Positions 47,882 to 61,200 of a stretch of DNA of 64,000 nt are shown here, piece after piece. The notes below the pieces were generated by a model. The model did no database searches and was not told the origin of the DNA. It saw nothing but the letters and a program-made list of their open reading frames with translations. The DNA comes from Agelaius tricolor (lineage: Eukaryota; Chordata; Aves; Passeriformes; Icteridae): assembly GCA_023055355.1 (NCBI GenBank), contig JALJCS010000012.1, positions 10,824,501-10,888,500 on the forward strand, given 5' to 3'. How positions within the stretch are numbered: the stretch's first letter is position 1; the number at the start of each line of letters is the position of its first letter. Made by a program: the position numbers and the translations under genes.

Positions 47882-48059
47882 GGGGCACAAAACTTGACCC
47901 TAAATACATTGTATTGGGTCATTAAACATGAAAAGATTTTAATCATACATAGCGTTGCTAGGGTGAAATCACTGAATTAGGAAGTGCATTTACTTTTTTT
48001 TCTAACATTGATTTCGCACACTGTTAGGCACCTTTGTGTGGAACAAACACGTATTTTGT

Positions 48060-49760
48060 GGATCAGGGGCTGGCTGGGCTTTCCTCTCGGGTACCAGAAG
48101 TACGTGACTGCTGGCTCTGCTCTCTCCCCTGCTGGGGCAACGGCCAGCCGGGCACCGAATTCCCAAAGGAAAATTGTGCATTTCTCACCTCCGTCCCAAG
48201 AAAGCCAGAACCCGTGGGGGTGTTCTCCCCACAAATCCGCTGCAATCCGCCCTGACGATCCTCACGGAACCTGGGCCACCAGCCCGTCCCCCGGGCCATC
48301 CCCGCCACCCGCGGGCACCCGAGCTGGGACCGGGAGCGCCTCCGCTCTCGCCACGCTCCGAGACTGAATTTCCAGACTTTTGGGACACAGAGGGACACCG
48401 GCAGCGCTGGGGTGGGGACGCACGTGGCCATTCGTTCACGGAGCACCTCCCGCTCTCCCCAGCCGGCCTGAGCCCACTGCCCACGAGGGGCTGAGGGACG
48501 GCGGAGACTGCCTGGCGCTCACCCCGCGGTGTGAGGGGAACAGCCCGCCCCGAGCACCCCGCTGAGCGGGAAGGCGATCCCCTCCTCCCCGAGTAAAGTC
48601 TAACACTTTTTATTGATATTTTTCCATCGGGATTCTCCAAAGGACTGACCCCCGGCCCGCCCCGCCGGGTCACGCGGGGTGACTCGGTCCCGCCGGAGGC
48701 GCCGCCCCGGGCCGGGGTCGCGGCGTGAGGGGACGGAGGGGGTGTAGTGCGCCCTCCCACGCGACAGGGGGCGCTGCAGCCGGCGGGCGCGCAGGGCTCC
48801 GCCGCCGCCGCCATCTCCTCGCTGAGCTCATAAAGGTGTCGCGCAGGTTCCGCCCGGGCTCGTCATTCCGCCGCCCCGGGCCCGGTGCCGCTGCCGTCGC
48901 CGCTGCTTCCCCTGAGCCGCGGCCCCCGCCCGCTCCCTCCCTCGTGGGGCTGCCGGTCCGCGTCAGCGGCCACCCCCCTCCCGCACCGGCCCGCCGGCAG
49001 GCGCCGGTTGTGCCCTCCCCGCCCCTTCCTCCCCTGTCTTCCCCTCACCCCCCCTCCCGCCCGGCCCCTCTCCCGCCGGCCGAGCCCCGGAGCGCCGCCG
49101 CCGCCGGGGTGTGAGCGGGGCCCGGCGCCGTGCCGGGCCGTCCCTCGCCGGCGGGGCCATGGCCGCGAGCGCCAAGCGGAAGCAGGAGGAGAAGCACCTG
49201 AAGCTGCTGCGGGAGATGAGCAGCCTCCCGCCCAACCGCAAGTGCTTCGACTGCGACCAGCGGGGCCCCACCTACACCGACATGACCGTGGGCAGCTTCG
49301 TGTGCACCTCCTGCTCCGGCATCCTGTGAGTGAGTGCGGGAGGGGACCGCCGGCTCCATCCCCCCGGCAGCGGTGACCTCCGCCCCCGGCCGCCGGGGCA
49401 CGCGTCCGCAGGGCGGCGGCGGCGGCCGGGCGGTGCAGCCCCGCCGCGGGTCTCGCAGCGCCGCCGCTCCCCCCGCGCTCGCCCTTCCTGTTGCCGGCTT
49501 GGCCACGTCGGAGGACAGCGGGCAGGGGGCTCTCCCGGGGAAGGGGGGGAGGCCGTCGGGAGACTTTCCCGGGCGCGTTCGCTGGAAATCCCCGTCGGAG
49601 CCCCCGGTGCGGAGGTGGCCGCCTCTGGCAGGGTGTGCGGCGCTGGGGCGCACGGCAGCCCCGCGGCCCCGAGATGGTCCTGGGGAGGCTTCTCCGGCAC
49701 GCAGGGGGAGCGCGCACGGGCAGCCCGAGCACCACCGCCCCACGGAAGTGTCGGAGGGGT
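48060..49760. promoter_or_regulatory. AGFG1: CpG island with the AGFG1 promoter
   Basis: Very GC- and CpG-rich over 1.7 kb, spanning AGFG1 exon 1. It includes a YY1-like GCCGCCATCT (48807-48816, reverse orientation), a weak TATA-like CATAAAGG (48829-48836), GCC-repeat runs and several GGCGG/CCGCC boxes. Long open frames in every frame on both strands here are products of low stop-codon density, not genes. Confidence 0.8.
49159..49325 (+). CDS. AGFG1: AGFG1 exon 1 (coding part)
   Basis: ATG at 49159 lies in a good context (GCCATGG). Encodes residues 1-55 plus two bases, including all four zinc ligands. The donor region is GTGAGTGAGT, giving two overlapping GTGAGT donors at 49326 and 49330; only the first keeps the frame to exon 2. 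Confidence 0.95.
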
Positions 49761-52700
49761 GGTTCATTAAGCAAGTGTACGATAATACTTGTGGAAAGGG
49801 AAGGGGCACGTGGCCTAGCAGTTCACTGTCATGATAGCCTTGAAGATGCGAGGATACTAACCCTGTCGTGAATGCGTTTACAGATACTACTTTAACGTTA
49901 AGTTAAACCACCAGCATGGCTTTATGTGCATCGAGTTCTGCTTGGTGGTAGTTTTTAAGACAACCCTTTAAGCTCTGTCTCAGTCTATAAACTCCAGGCC
50001 CAATGGTTTAAGAGACTTGATCAGAAAAGTAGAAGCTGGCTGGGATTTTTTGACTTTACATCGACTATTTCCGACAAACTATATATATAAACCTGGGAAA
50101 GGGATTGGCTCTGATAAAGTGATTGCATTTTTCCTGTTCCTCATTCCTGTATGGGCCTTTCTACTACTCCTCCCTTTTCCACCCATCCTTCCCAGAGATA
50201 GTGTGTATGAAACTAAGAGATGAGGTCAGTCAGTTGTGAATTTCATCACATATTCATAATTTGGGAGAAAGACACCGCTGTCTTCAGTGCTGCTGTTTCC
50301 TTGGCTATATCTGTTTGCTTTTATATGATTCTGTAGCATTGTGACAATGGAATGGAGCAGAATCAGAGTAACCAAAGAAGTAATAAATAGTATGTCAGAG
50401 GATATGGATTGGTGTTTCTAAAAGGCATTCAGGAGCCTGAACTAATTTCTGTCCCCTTACTACCCCAAACAGCCCTTCCAAGTAAGGTCTTGTGTTTTAG
50501 AACAAAGTAGGTAATTATGTTGAAATGTAAAGTAAATATATTAGTTCTTTGCTTAATTTTCATGGAACAAACCGCCTTTTATACTAATAGACAGCTGATT
50601 AGACTTGGAGTTCTTCTACGTTATCTAGGCTTCTGAACAGACTTGATGCAAATACAGAAAATACATTTAGGTTGTGAAATTGAAAAGAGACTCTAGGTTT
50701 TCACACAAACATGCCACTCAATCAGCCAGCTCTGGCTATTGTTTGCTCTCTTAGCAAACTGTTATTTGTGCTGGCATGTGAAACTATTTTAAGCTACTGT
50801 ACTGAGCTTATTTAATGGTTGCACATGTTCTTACTGGGTTAAACTGAAAGGGTGGTAAAGCTGCACCATGAGAGTGTTTGTCTTTATTTTTCAGGCTTCT
50901 TAACCTTAATAGACAAGTATATTGTGAATGCTGCTGAGATGCTTAGCGTGGGTTCAGAAGAGTCTGTTCCTTTTATCTGTTGGCTGGGAGGTAGGGACTA
51001 CTAACACAGTCCAATTTACAGCAACCAAGAGGATGTACAGGCAGTGAAACAGCTCGTAAACAGGGGACAGCTGCCACTTGGTGTTGGCCATCATTTGGAT
51101 GTTACCATGCTTAAAGGAGGAAGACTATCTGCAAAAACATGGTTAATGTATTGGTATTCCAATGAAACTCAAATGGCTTTTTCATTCTAAATATGCAGTG
51201 GTTTTGTCTTGCTGCAAAAAAGCAACTACAAACTATATGTTTGGTTCTTACAGCTAGTAACACCTACACTTACAGCTGGAGTAAATGACTATTAAGAGGA
51301 CTGAGTTTCCCTCTAAAATAAATTTGGACTCATTCTTTCGTATCCACTTGGAAAAACTTCCATAAGTTGTGTGTGCAGGATCATATATATTGGTTAACAC
51401 CTTATGACCTAGCCAGTGGCATGTTTATTTGTTAGTGATGAGACTTGGTGTAGGTCATGTCTGTTTCATAACTAGAAACTTATCTTTAACACTTCCATCA
51501 GAACAGTTCTTCAAACAACTTGTTTATTTCCAAATGCTTTTCACTGTAGAATTTCACGGTGTAGGGAAATGACTTGGGAACAAACAACATAATAGCAAAT
51601 ATAAAAGTACTGCTGCTTTTGTAGTTCTTAATGGCTGTTTGTGTTCTGCCTCATAGTACTTGCTTTACTGTAAGGTTTTAATAATCTTAGTACTTTATCT
51701 TGTTTATATGCTATGTGAATGACTTGCATTGCTTCTTGTTTTAATTATTTTTTTCTAATCTGGTACAGGAAGTATTCTTGAAGTCAAGTAGACCAGTTTT
51801 TTCAAGTATGAAGTGCTCAATGCAAGATTAAAATACTAGATTATTTTAGATTAAAAGAGATTAAAAAGTCTCTTTCAGAAAGGTTTCTCAATTAACTAAA
51901 AGTGATTGCTAACATCGGTATCATCTTAAATAAGCATGTTATTCTAGATACAGTTAACTCCAAGCTCTTTAAAACTGTAGTGTAACTTTTTTTACTAGTT
52001 TTCTGAAGTGTTTGTTCATTGTCCTGGCAAGGACTGTCTAGTCACATTCAAAATCTTAATTCTGGATCCATCCTGAATTTCCTTAAAGTATTTCATGTGT
52101 ATCAAAAGAGCGATGCTATGTATTACTAGATTTAGCTTTAAAAACCTACTATTCCCTCTACTGTTTCCCAAAATAGTATGTCTACTTTTTCATATGCTGC
52201 TAAAAACAGTGACACAACTAGTGACTTTGCTAAAAAGATTCTTTCTGACTTAATGTTGAAGGTGAGTCTTGTCAAGTCAGAGGTGTGGGTGACAGGAGGT
52301 TTTTTCCATAGTACCTGGGCTTTAAGTGACCGGGTCAGATCAGGCTTACCAGAGCAGAAGTTTTGCTGTGCAAAATGGTGCATACAGGAGAAAGTTCATG
52401 CACAGTGGTGTGAATTTGCTTCCTCTTAAAATAGTTCCACTTGTCCCATGTTTAAATTCTTCGTGTGGGCAAAAAAAGTGTGCTAGCATCACACAAGGTA
52501 ACTCAAGTTGTTGGTGTTGTACAAGAATCTAGGATATCTGGAATGACACACAATTTCTGCCCTGAGAGTGGGAGGAGGTGCTCTGGAGGAGCAGTGTGCT
52601 CAGGTCAAGATTACAGTCATACACCACAGGAAGATTTCTCTTTATTACAGCAAACCTGCATCTTGGGAAATGTTGGCAGGGAGATTATTTTGGTTTGACA

Positions 52701-55700
52701 GAAGTTCTTTGATTCAAAGGATTGTGTTGGTAGCTATGACTATTGTTTTCCTGGATGCTCCCATGTGGCCTGCTGACAGTGACATCCTTCCCTTTGTCTT
52801 ATCAAATGCCTCTCTGCCTTGTATCTCAGCTGTCTGTGCATCTCTGCTTTCAAGTACTTCTGTAGCACTCGCAGTCAGCACGCTCCCAACTTTGGTAAAA
52901 AGAATATTTTTTTTAGTTCACCAACGGAAAATATCCCTGTTTAACAGTCTGCTTGCACATGCTTTGTATTATAGAATTTTTTTAATTTAATCTTGACTCT
53001 TTTTTGTATCTGCAGATGTGATAATTAAGGTACTCCTATCCTTTCTCTCACTGCTCTCTTAACTCCCTCTCAACTTATTTAGGAAGTCTCTTGTTCAGCA
53101 ACAAGGAATGTTTAGAGCATAACAGGTACTTTGAGAAATGCTAAAGCCCTTTTATGCTAATTTTTTACAACTGTTGGCCTTCTTCTGGCTACTTGTAATG
53201 CTCCTAGTTGAAATTTTAAATTTAAAATTTTCATGGGTAGGAGACTTCTCTATCAGCCAGATAGAAGTATTTGATGGCTGATAGAATAGTAACAAACAAT
53301 AACATCTCTGTGCAGTGGTGATAAATTATTGTTCTTTACCTAGAATCAGTTTAGCAGAAATTAAAAATGTTTAAATAAATAGTGCTAGAGTGAAGGTGAT
53401 TGAGTTAGCATGACTTTTCAGTCCTTTTTTTCTTTTGGAGCATGTTTGGAAAATGACTCCATGTGTTCTGGGCCTCTGTGTATGTGTAAATATATTTTTT
53501 AAGGGTATTTTCTGTGTTACTATATTTCTTGTTTTCAGTTGCAAGGCAGGAGAGCAAAGGAAATGTGTCTATACCACATTGAACAGTGTGCAATTCAGAA
53601 GGAATGTTTGGTTATTTTTTAAGAAAAAACCAAAATTAACCTTAACTCTGCTTCAAAATGTGTGTATGAGTCGTCTGCTATTAAAAATAAATGAGCTTGT
53701 GAGATGGCGGAGGGTCTCCAGGGAGGTCTACAAGTATCAGGAATGGCCAGTGCTGCTCATATTCCTTTTTGCTAATTACACTAACCCAGAAATAATAATG
53801 AATGCTGTCACACTGGGTTTTCTGGTGCTTGTTTTCTGGACATCTGGGTGTGTGGGGTGCTCTGTGATGGCTCAGTATTGGACTTGCCTCATTAACTTCC
53901 TGCATTTTAGGGGATTTTGCTGGCTTAGGTTTGAGGTGTTGTTAAAATCTGATCCAGGGGACATGAGCAGCGTTGGGCAGCCGTCTGCCCACCATTCCTC
54001 CTCCGAGAGGGACCCTCTGTTCTGCCAGAGCTCACTCTTCACATTTTTCTCCCCTCCCAGCCCTAGCCTTTGCAGTCGGCTGCTCTGCCAACAATCACAA
54101 GTTCAACTATAATTTGCCGCTAAATTATGTTAGAAACAAATATCCACTGCTTGTTGACTGTGTTTTGAATGTTTAATGTTTCAACTGCCAGACTGCAGAA
54201 TCCTGTGTCAGTGGCCTTAAAGCTTCCTTTGTTTGTGAGAGCACCAGTTTAACAATGCCCTCTGGAGAACAGAGGTCTCATGTTCTCTGAAGCTGCCCCT
54301 ACGCTGAGCTGTGACTCAGTGAGGGTCAGTGGAGGAGACTCTCTGGGCTGGAATCTCTGGTCACAGTGCTCTTCCACAGAAATAATCGTTGCTGAGCGTG
54401 AAGAAGTTGGCAGTGATGAGTGGGATTCTCTGTGTGGGATGTTCTAGCTCTGGTGTGCTGGATAAGTGCAGATGGCAGAATTGTCTTACTCTGTCATCCT
54501 TCCCCAGGGCCTCTTGGGAGGAGAGAGCTGCAGTCTGCTTTAAGTGCTGAGGTGACGTTTGGTTGCTGCCTTCCCCAGGAGCTCTGTTGTAGGGAAGGGA
54601 GTAACTGGTACTGCTGCACAGGGGCAGCTTGCAAATACTTGTTCAGGGTCAATTTAAATTTAGGCATGGATAATTTGCACTAAGGGACTGCAATCCATTC
54701 GTCCCCTGTTAAATAGGGAGTATACTGTAAAGCATTATAATTGTGTGAAACACTTGTCAAATACAAGGAAAGAAACATTTTTCCTATGAAGAAGGAGATT
54801 TGGTAATTCCTCATAAGGGATAATTGTACTTGGCTGTCTACCAGTAAGCTTCCCCCATATGTAGATGAGGTGTTTGTGAATCATTTCGGTCATTAAATAG
54901 TCTCTGTAAGGTAAGGAAGGGTTCGTCCTTGAATCCTGTTTCAAAAATTGCACAACTGCTCTGTTTTAGGGAAATTCCAGGCAATTCATGGATGTCAGAA
55001 ATCATAAAAAAAATAGTTAGCTGTTCTAATGGTAGAATCAAAGTAATTTATCTAAGGAAGATAATGCTTGGGCTGTGTTTGTGTGCAGCTTCTTGTCTTG
55101 AATTCCTTGTTTTGGGCTGACTTCTTAGGCTGCTTTAGCATAAGAGGAAGCTTTACATAGGTTCCCTGCATCCTTTGCCATATTCAATGGACATAAATAC
55201 TTGAATGTACAGTATTGCAGCTTTATAGTTTGCTTTAGATTATGGCTGTTAAAGTTTTGTTCAGAATTTCCAATACCCCTGGACCAGACATGGTTCTGTG
55301 CTCTCTTTCCTCCTGCCAGACATCTGACACCTCTGTGGTGATCTGATCTTTAGGGGGGATGTCTTCCTTCTTTTAGCAGGATGGTGTAAGAGAAATGTGA
55401 ATTCCTCTTATCCCATGTGGATATAGTGTGTATACCAGGAAACCTTATATGTCTGAACTCTTCACTGGAGAGAGAGGCATGGGGAAGTCTCTGGCGAGAT
55501 TTAACAAAATGTTATCTAGGCCTCAACCACATTTAATATTGCTGCTTAATAGAGCTGAAGATACTGAAGATGTCAGTGTTTGCTGCTGTAAATGCTCTAA
55601 AGAGCCCTGGTTAGATCAGTGTAGAGTAGGTGAGTCTTAGAGAACTTGTGCAGTGCCTTGAAATTGCAAACACAGGTAAGACAGAGCACTTAAACTGTAC

Positions 55701-58284
55701 TTACTGCAAAAAGGAATTTCCAGCAGGAGCTAGTGGGAAAGTTGAGATATACTGCCTGTGCTGAGAAACATGTGAATGTGTTAGTGAATAGCTCTGGCTT
55801 TTAAATACCCATTAAATAGTTTACAACTACCTAACTGTGCTGCTATTGTAATTACTAGGAGGAGAGTAAATTGAACAGACTAAGGTAGACAGAACTGCTT
55901 TTATGCTTACTGTAAAAGCAAGGGACAGTAATTGTCATATAACATTTGATGGAGCAGATAGATCTGTGTGAAGTGCCAAGTGGATGCCAGCTTTGTTTCT
56001 ATGCTGTCACTCAATATGTGATGCTACAAGTGCCATTTAGTGAAATGTAATTACTTGCATGCACAGACTGAGAAGGTGTTTCTTTTAAAAGCCAAAAATA
56101 AGCAAAACCTAATCCTAGCACCAGCTCTGAAACAATGAATTTTAACTGCATAGAACTCCTACGGGTTTCTTTTAAATTACATCATCTTAAAATGAGAACT
56201 TACTTAAAAAAAACCTTAGATAATATTATAGTATTTTAATAAATGTAATTTATTTGTGATGTAGATGATACAGCTAGATGAAAGGTGTTAAATTAGTAAC
56301 TTTAATTTACCAAGAAATTTAAATATTTTGAGAAGATAGTTTAATCAACTATCATAAAACCTCTCTCACCAACTTCAGTGAAACTTCTACTTGTCAACGT
56401 GCTGAACTGTGGAGTCAAATGTCAGCTGCTCTGATTTCAAAAGTTTGCTGAAGCAAATGGTATTCTGTAAAACAATTTTTCATATGCCTCTAGGTTTGGA
56501 AATGACTTCAGCTTTTAAGGTAGTCAAAATGACTGCATTTCTTAGCAAAATACAATTAATTGTTTATCCAAGTGTTTCAAACAGTGATTATCTCAAATTT
56601 GTTTTCTCATGAAACTTAGGCTAAAATGTTACTGCTTAGTGTTCTAACCCATATTCAACTTCTGATTAAAAATGTGGAATTCTTTAACACGGGATCAGAA
56701 TTGTCTTACAGGTACACTTAAATTTAGGTGTGAAGGTGAATTTCCAAGCTAAATGCACAACAGTATTTTTCCCATTAGACTTACTTGGAAAACTTGAAGT
56801 GCTAAAATTTTTCTGCCAAAGTTGAATTTAATGTTAATATTTGGAATATCAGATTTTTGTCATAGGCTGTTCTGATGGGTAGCAATTTAATTTATAGCTA
56901 ATGTTCTTGGGATAATCACAGAGTTTAAAGAAATCTACTGGCTGTCCTAAATTAGATGTCAGTGTTGTTTTGTTGTGGTTTTTTTCTTAAAAGCAATCTG
57001 AACCAAATTTAGAATTAAAAGTGTAGGGACAAATACAAGCAATACAATTGATTTCCTCAGCGATTTGTTAGGCCTGCATTGCATCCCTGGAAAGCTTTTT
57101 GTGTGCTCTGGTATCTCATGGTTAATGTATATGAATTGGTTTTTTAAGATGGTATTTCAGAAATCCAGGCCTGATTGACCTGAGTGTTAAACTGGCCCCT
57201 GGTATTGCCTGGGTGAGTGTCTCCAGTGCTTGGCACATGTGGGCTGGGATATTCTTGCATCCACTGGGCAAAGCACAGCTTGGCTTTGGTTGGAAGCAGT
57301 TGTGGGCAAAAGCAGTAGGTAGCGTGTGTTTAAAGGAGGAATTGGGAAAGAAAGCAAGCTTTTCTTGCCCTGGTGCTGTTGCTCAGCATGTTTTCTCTCT
57401 GTGCTCGCAGGCTGTGGCTGAGCTGGGTTTGACAGTGTCAGGCTGTGGCAGCACAAATGCCCGGTGTGCTGCTGGCCCTGCTGTGGCAGCCTGGCATGGG
57501 TGTGAGAGTGCTGCCAGTCTGGGCTTCAGGCAGAGCTGCTCACCTTTGCAGCTGTGGCATTAGCAATGCTATCTCTCATGTGAGAACATGCTAAAACCAG
57601 TGTCTTTTTGCTTTTGTTCTGGTTACTTCTGTAGTGTTCAGGAAGAGGAGTAAGCCCCTGTGAATTCTCAGGGGCGAAAAGTAAACTATAAAAATATGCT
57701 GTGAGAAGACAGGAAATGTAGGTGAAAGCAAGAGAAAAATACTGAGCTGGGCAGTTTAGCTTGAGGAAATCTAGTTACTGTGTAGAAGTAATAAGAGATC
57801 AAAGTATGGAAAGATTTGGAGGAAAAGGAAGCTACAACCAAGAAACCCAAGAGTGAGAGACAAAAGGTGGAGGCAAGGGTGAAGCAGATTAGGATTTAAA
57901 AAAAGTCTAATTTTGTTTTCCTAAATTTGCATAGAAGGTGCCTGAGTGACTTTGTTTGGGCAATTGTGCGTATTGGTCTCCCCAGAAGTTTTGTTACTCA
58001 GCTTTGTTGTATACTAAGTGTTACTTGAGGAGAGCTTACACAGCCTTAAGTTGTATGGCAGTACCAAGAATGAGTGTGCTTTACAGAGATGGCTCCTGAT
58101 TTTAAAACTGTCTGACTTCTAACTGCAGTGTTAAACGTGGTTGTATGATGACAAATTTCCCAAGGGCTGAACACCTCTTTCTTCTTTCAGGCGGGGCTTG
58201 AATCCACCCCACAGAGTGAAGTCGATTTCAATGACTACGTTCACACAACAGGAAATAGAATTTCTGCAGAAACATGGAAATGAA
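49159..58284 (+). CDS. AGFG1: ArfGAP domain and FG-repeat protein 1, 5' part
   Basis: Two exons (49159-49325 and 58191-58284) encode the first 87 residues. AGFG1 is an endocytic and nuclear-pore-associated adaptor with an N-terminal ArfGAP domain and C-terminal FG repeats; known partners include VAMP7, EPS15 and AP-2. Visible here: a basic Lys/Glu-rich start (AKRKQEEKHLK), then the zinc finger with the CX2CX16CX2C pattern at Cys29, Cys32, Cys49 and Cys52, then CSGILRGLNPPHRVKSISM, with Arg57 at the ArfGAP arginine-finger position. The start residues and LPPNRKCFDCDQRGPTY match AGFG1 rather than AGFG2. The next exon, expected to start VCKQIWLGL, is not found before the right edge, so the gene is truncated by the window. 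Confidence 0.95.
49326..58190 (+). other. AGFG1: AGFG1 intron 1
   Basis: An 8.9-kb intron from GTGAGT to TTCTTTCAG. Apart from the CpG-island edge it is AT-rich and unique. The most unusual item is a 225-codon open frame at 53435-54112, described in the findings. No repeat family or extra AGFG1 exon recognised. Confidence 0.75.
58191..58284 (+). CDS. AGFG1: AGFG1 exon 2
   Basis: The acceptor is CTTCTTTCAG and the donor is GTAAGT at 58285. It completes Leu56, then encodes 31 residues: RGLNPPHRVKSISMTTFTQQ and EIEFLQKHGNE, identical as far as I recall to mammalian AGFG1. It ends in phase 0. Confidence 0.96.
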
Positions 58285-61200
58285 GTAAGTATTACTTGGA
58301 GAATAAAGTGGGTTTGGCACTTTAGTATTAAAGTTGAAAACACTACTTAAGGAAAACTTAGGGTTTTTTGTTTGGGTTTTTTTTTTGGCAAAAGCTAGGC
58401 AGGAGTCTTTTGAAGCCAACATTATTTGAAATGAGGCCTCTGAAGAGCTTGTTTCATTGGGTAGCTGATCATCATCAATGTTATTGCCCAACCCAGACAA
58501 TCCAGATTCACATGATCAGTATTTCTGAATTGGGTTTTCTTTTGATTTTGCATAAGGCAATAGGCAGCCACCTTTTTTTTCCCTGTAAGCTCAGAACTTG
58601 AAACTGACCACAGCAGTATTTCCTGAAAGAGTGTACTGTGCCAAAAATAAATACAAAAGTACAGCTTGTAGCTGTATTTCTTCACACTTGGTGTCAGAAA
58701 GTCTTCTAGTAGTTTTAATACTTAATAAAATAATAATAAAGAATTAATTTATAATTAATAATAAATAATTTAAATACTTAATAAAAGTATATCCATATAT
58801 TTGTGTATGTGTGTTAAAGTATATCCATATTGAATGTTCTTGGACAGAGGAAGGAAAGGGAGAAATTGTTATCTGGTGAGTAGTTTGTGGCAGCTTTGAA
58901 GGAGACAAGTTCTAGCATACTGACTTTTTGTTCCTTTTAATAGAAGAAAAAATCTGAGGTAAATGTTGGATTGACTCTGTGGGAATACATGGAGGTGTTG
59001 AGCCCTGGATGTGGCTATTGCTGACTTCAGTTTGAGGGTGAAGTTTGTGTTTTAATAACATGCTGTAGACTTGAGGATTTTAGAGGCAGATTTTGCCTCT
59101 GTTCAAACTAGATAAGGTTCTGCTTCACATTGATTGCATCTGTACCCTGTTTAGTAGAACTATTGATTGTAGGCTAGAGTGTGTTTTATTAGTGAGCTTT
59201 TGTGAACCTTTGTGAGGATAAATCCCATCATTCAGTAAAATGCTGATACTTAACTTTCTTAAAGTTGGTCCATTCATAACTGTCAGGTTGAAGAATGAAA
59301 ACAGAAGTAGTAATTTCTTTTTCTGCCCTGGTAAACATGTGTTATTTGTTGAAATGACTGTTAGTGGCTGATTCCTTTAGACAGAGCTAGAACAAGGCCT
59401 GAACTCTCCCAGACTTTATAAATACTCTTGATGGCTTGGTTGGGCTTTTTAAAACTGTAGAGCATTGCATATGTGTGTGTATATGTATACAGCATATATT
59501 AGTCAGTACTACTGACTTTTTGCATAAGGAAATTTAATAAAGAATCATCTGTGGATTCACATAGAATGTGTTGGAGGCTCTTTCCATAAGATTAGATTGT
59601 AAGCTTCAGCTTTGCTTTAAGCTTCACAAAGTGTAAAGGAAAACATGTGTTTGTAGCTCCCTCCCTGTATTTGTTTTAATTTCATTTCTTACTAAACTTG
59701 CTATGTCTAGAGATTGCTATGAGTTTGTTTTCACTGATCTGGAACCTTAAGTGATCCCTTCTCAACTGATTAGTGTGGCTGTCCTTCTCATAGCCATGAC
59801 TAGTCTGCTAATCATAATGATTTAGTAGATATATAGTTTATTATTGACATAAAAAAATCACAGACCTCTGCAGTGCTACTCTGTTGTGAAAGCAGAGGTC
59901 TTTGCACTTGTAGTACTCTACTTAAAGAATTGTAATGATTTAAATGAGCTGCCTCCTAAATGAAGATGTCCTTCTGAGTTTAGTTTTAGGTTGTTGATAA
60001 TTGTTTTAATTCTTAAGTAAAGCTGAATAGACACACTGTAAGTGCCAATGGACATTTTTAGGAGTACTCAAATATTGAACAGAAATGATTATTGTTTTAA
60101 ACACTGTTAGAAGTTTAAAACCTAGTTAAACATGTTGTTGTACTTTATGTTGCAGTAGTTAAATAGGCATTTTGTTTTCTCTTGTTAGTATTGGACTTTG
60201 GAATACTTATCTGCAGATAAGATACTGTATTGGACAGAGGAAATTCATCTGACAAAAACCCTCCATTTTTCTGCTTAGCTTACTGTTCAGTGTAGGAGGC
60301 TTTTGGAAGAAAGGAAATTGCCTGAAATAAGACTTTTCAAACATGGAATTGTCCAATGTTGCAATATGAACAGTTAGAATAATTTTACAGTGATACATTT
60401 TAAAAGAAGCCCAACTTTTTTTGGCAATCGATCATGCTTAACTTCCATTTTTCTGTAACTTCTAATATACTTTCATTCCAACTTTCTTGTTCTAGTCTTT
60501 CTCCAGCATGGCCCAGGCCTCTGTGATAACCTTTCTTGCTTCCAGATGAGTGGGTCATGGTTGTACAATAGGGATCTTGTTCTGAATACAAAGTAAAATA
60601 GCAAGAAAACTTCCATGAGATAAAGTAGTTAAGGTGCTGAGTTGTTCTTAAAGGAAGTAATTTTCCATTCTCATTTAAAGGGTATTTATAAGGTCAGTGT
60701 ATTGTATGAGGTTGAAGTCCTCTAAAACAACCCACCACCCAAACTAAACAAAGAAAAAACCCCAAAATGCTTCATAATATTTTAAATACCAACTTTTCCC
60801 CAGTTGTTGTAAATGACCCTCTTTGTGGCACACGTGGGTGAAACATTCAGTTACTGAAAGGCTTCTGCAAAGCAGCTGCTTCAGGGAGAGATTATGCAGA
60901 GCAGTTCTTCCTTAGGTGAGGCACCATCTTCTTCCCCATATATGCACATTCTAAGAAATTTCTGGCACAGGTAGCTTGAAAATTATTAAATTATTTTTAA
61001 TGAGTTTTTAGTGCTTCAAAGAAAGTCTTAAATCCTTATACTGTATTAGAAGACACCTATATTTTGGTGTTGCTGACTCATCTGGAGGTATAAACAGCTG
61101 ACCAGTCTCCAGTTTTGCTTATGTTGGGATTAGGTCACTGTAGCAAGAATGGAGGCATCTTCCAGCTGACATTCCTGAAGTGCCTTCTGAAATCCTTTTG

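Larger units (their letters stand above)
34800..48059. other. MRPL44-AGFG1 intergenic region
   Basis: Thirteen kb of AT-rich sequence with no gene I can support. It holds A/T homopolymers (pyrimidine run near 35281-35320, A run near 37530-37545, T run near 47407-47420), an ATT/TTA simple repeat at 40038-40100, an E-box TCACGTGA at 42651-42658, three AGGTCA half-sites at 47429-47457 and a full CRE at 47874-47881. Open frames here are below about 135 codons and lack family features. I specifically looked for TM4SF20, which occupies this interval in mammals, and did not find it. Confidence 0.6.

Noticed and set aside
48185..49871. Open frames up to 303 codons on the minus strand over AGFG1 exon 1
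   Set aside because: They are antisense to a conserved exon and a CpG island; composition is that of GC-rich shadow frames.
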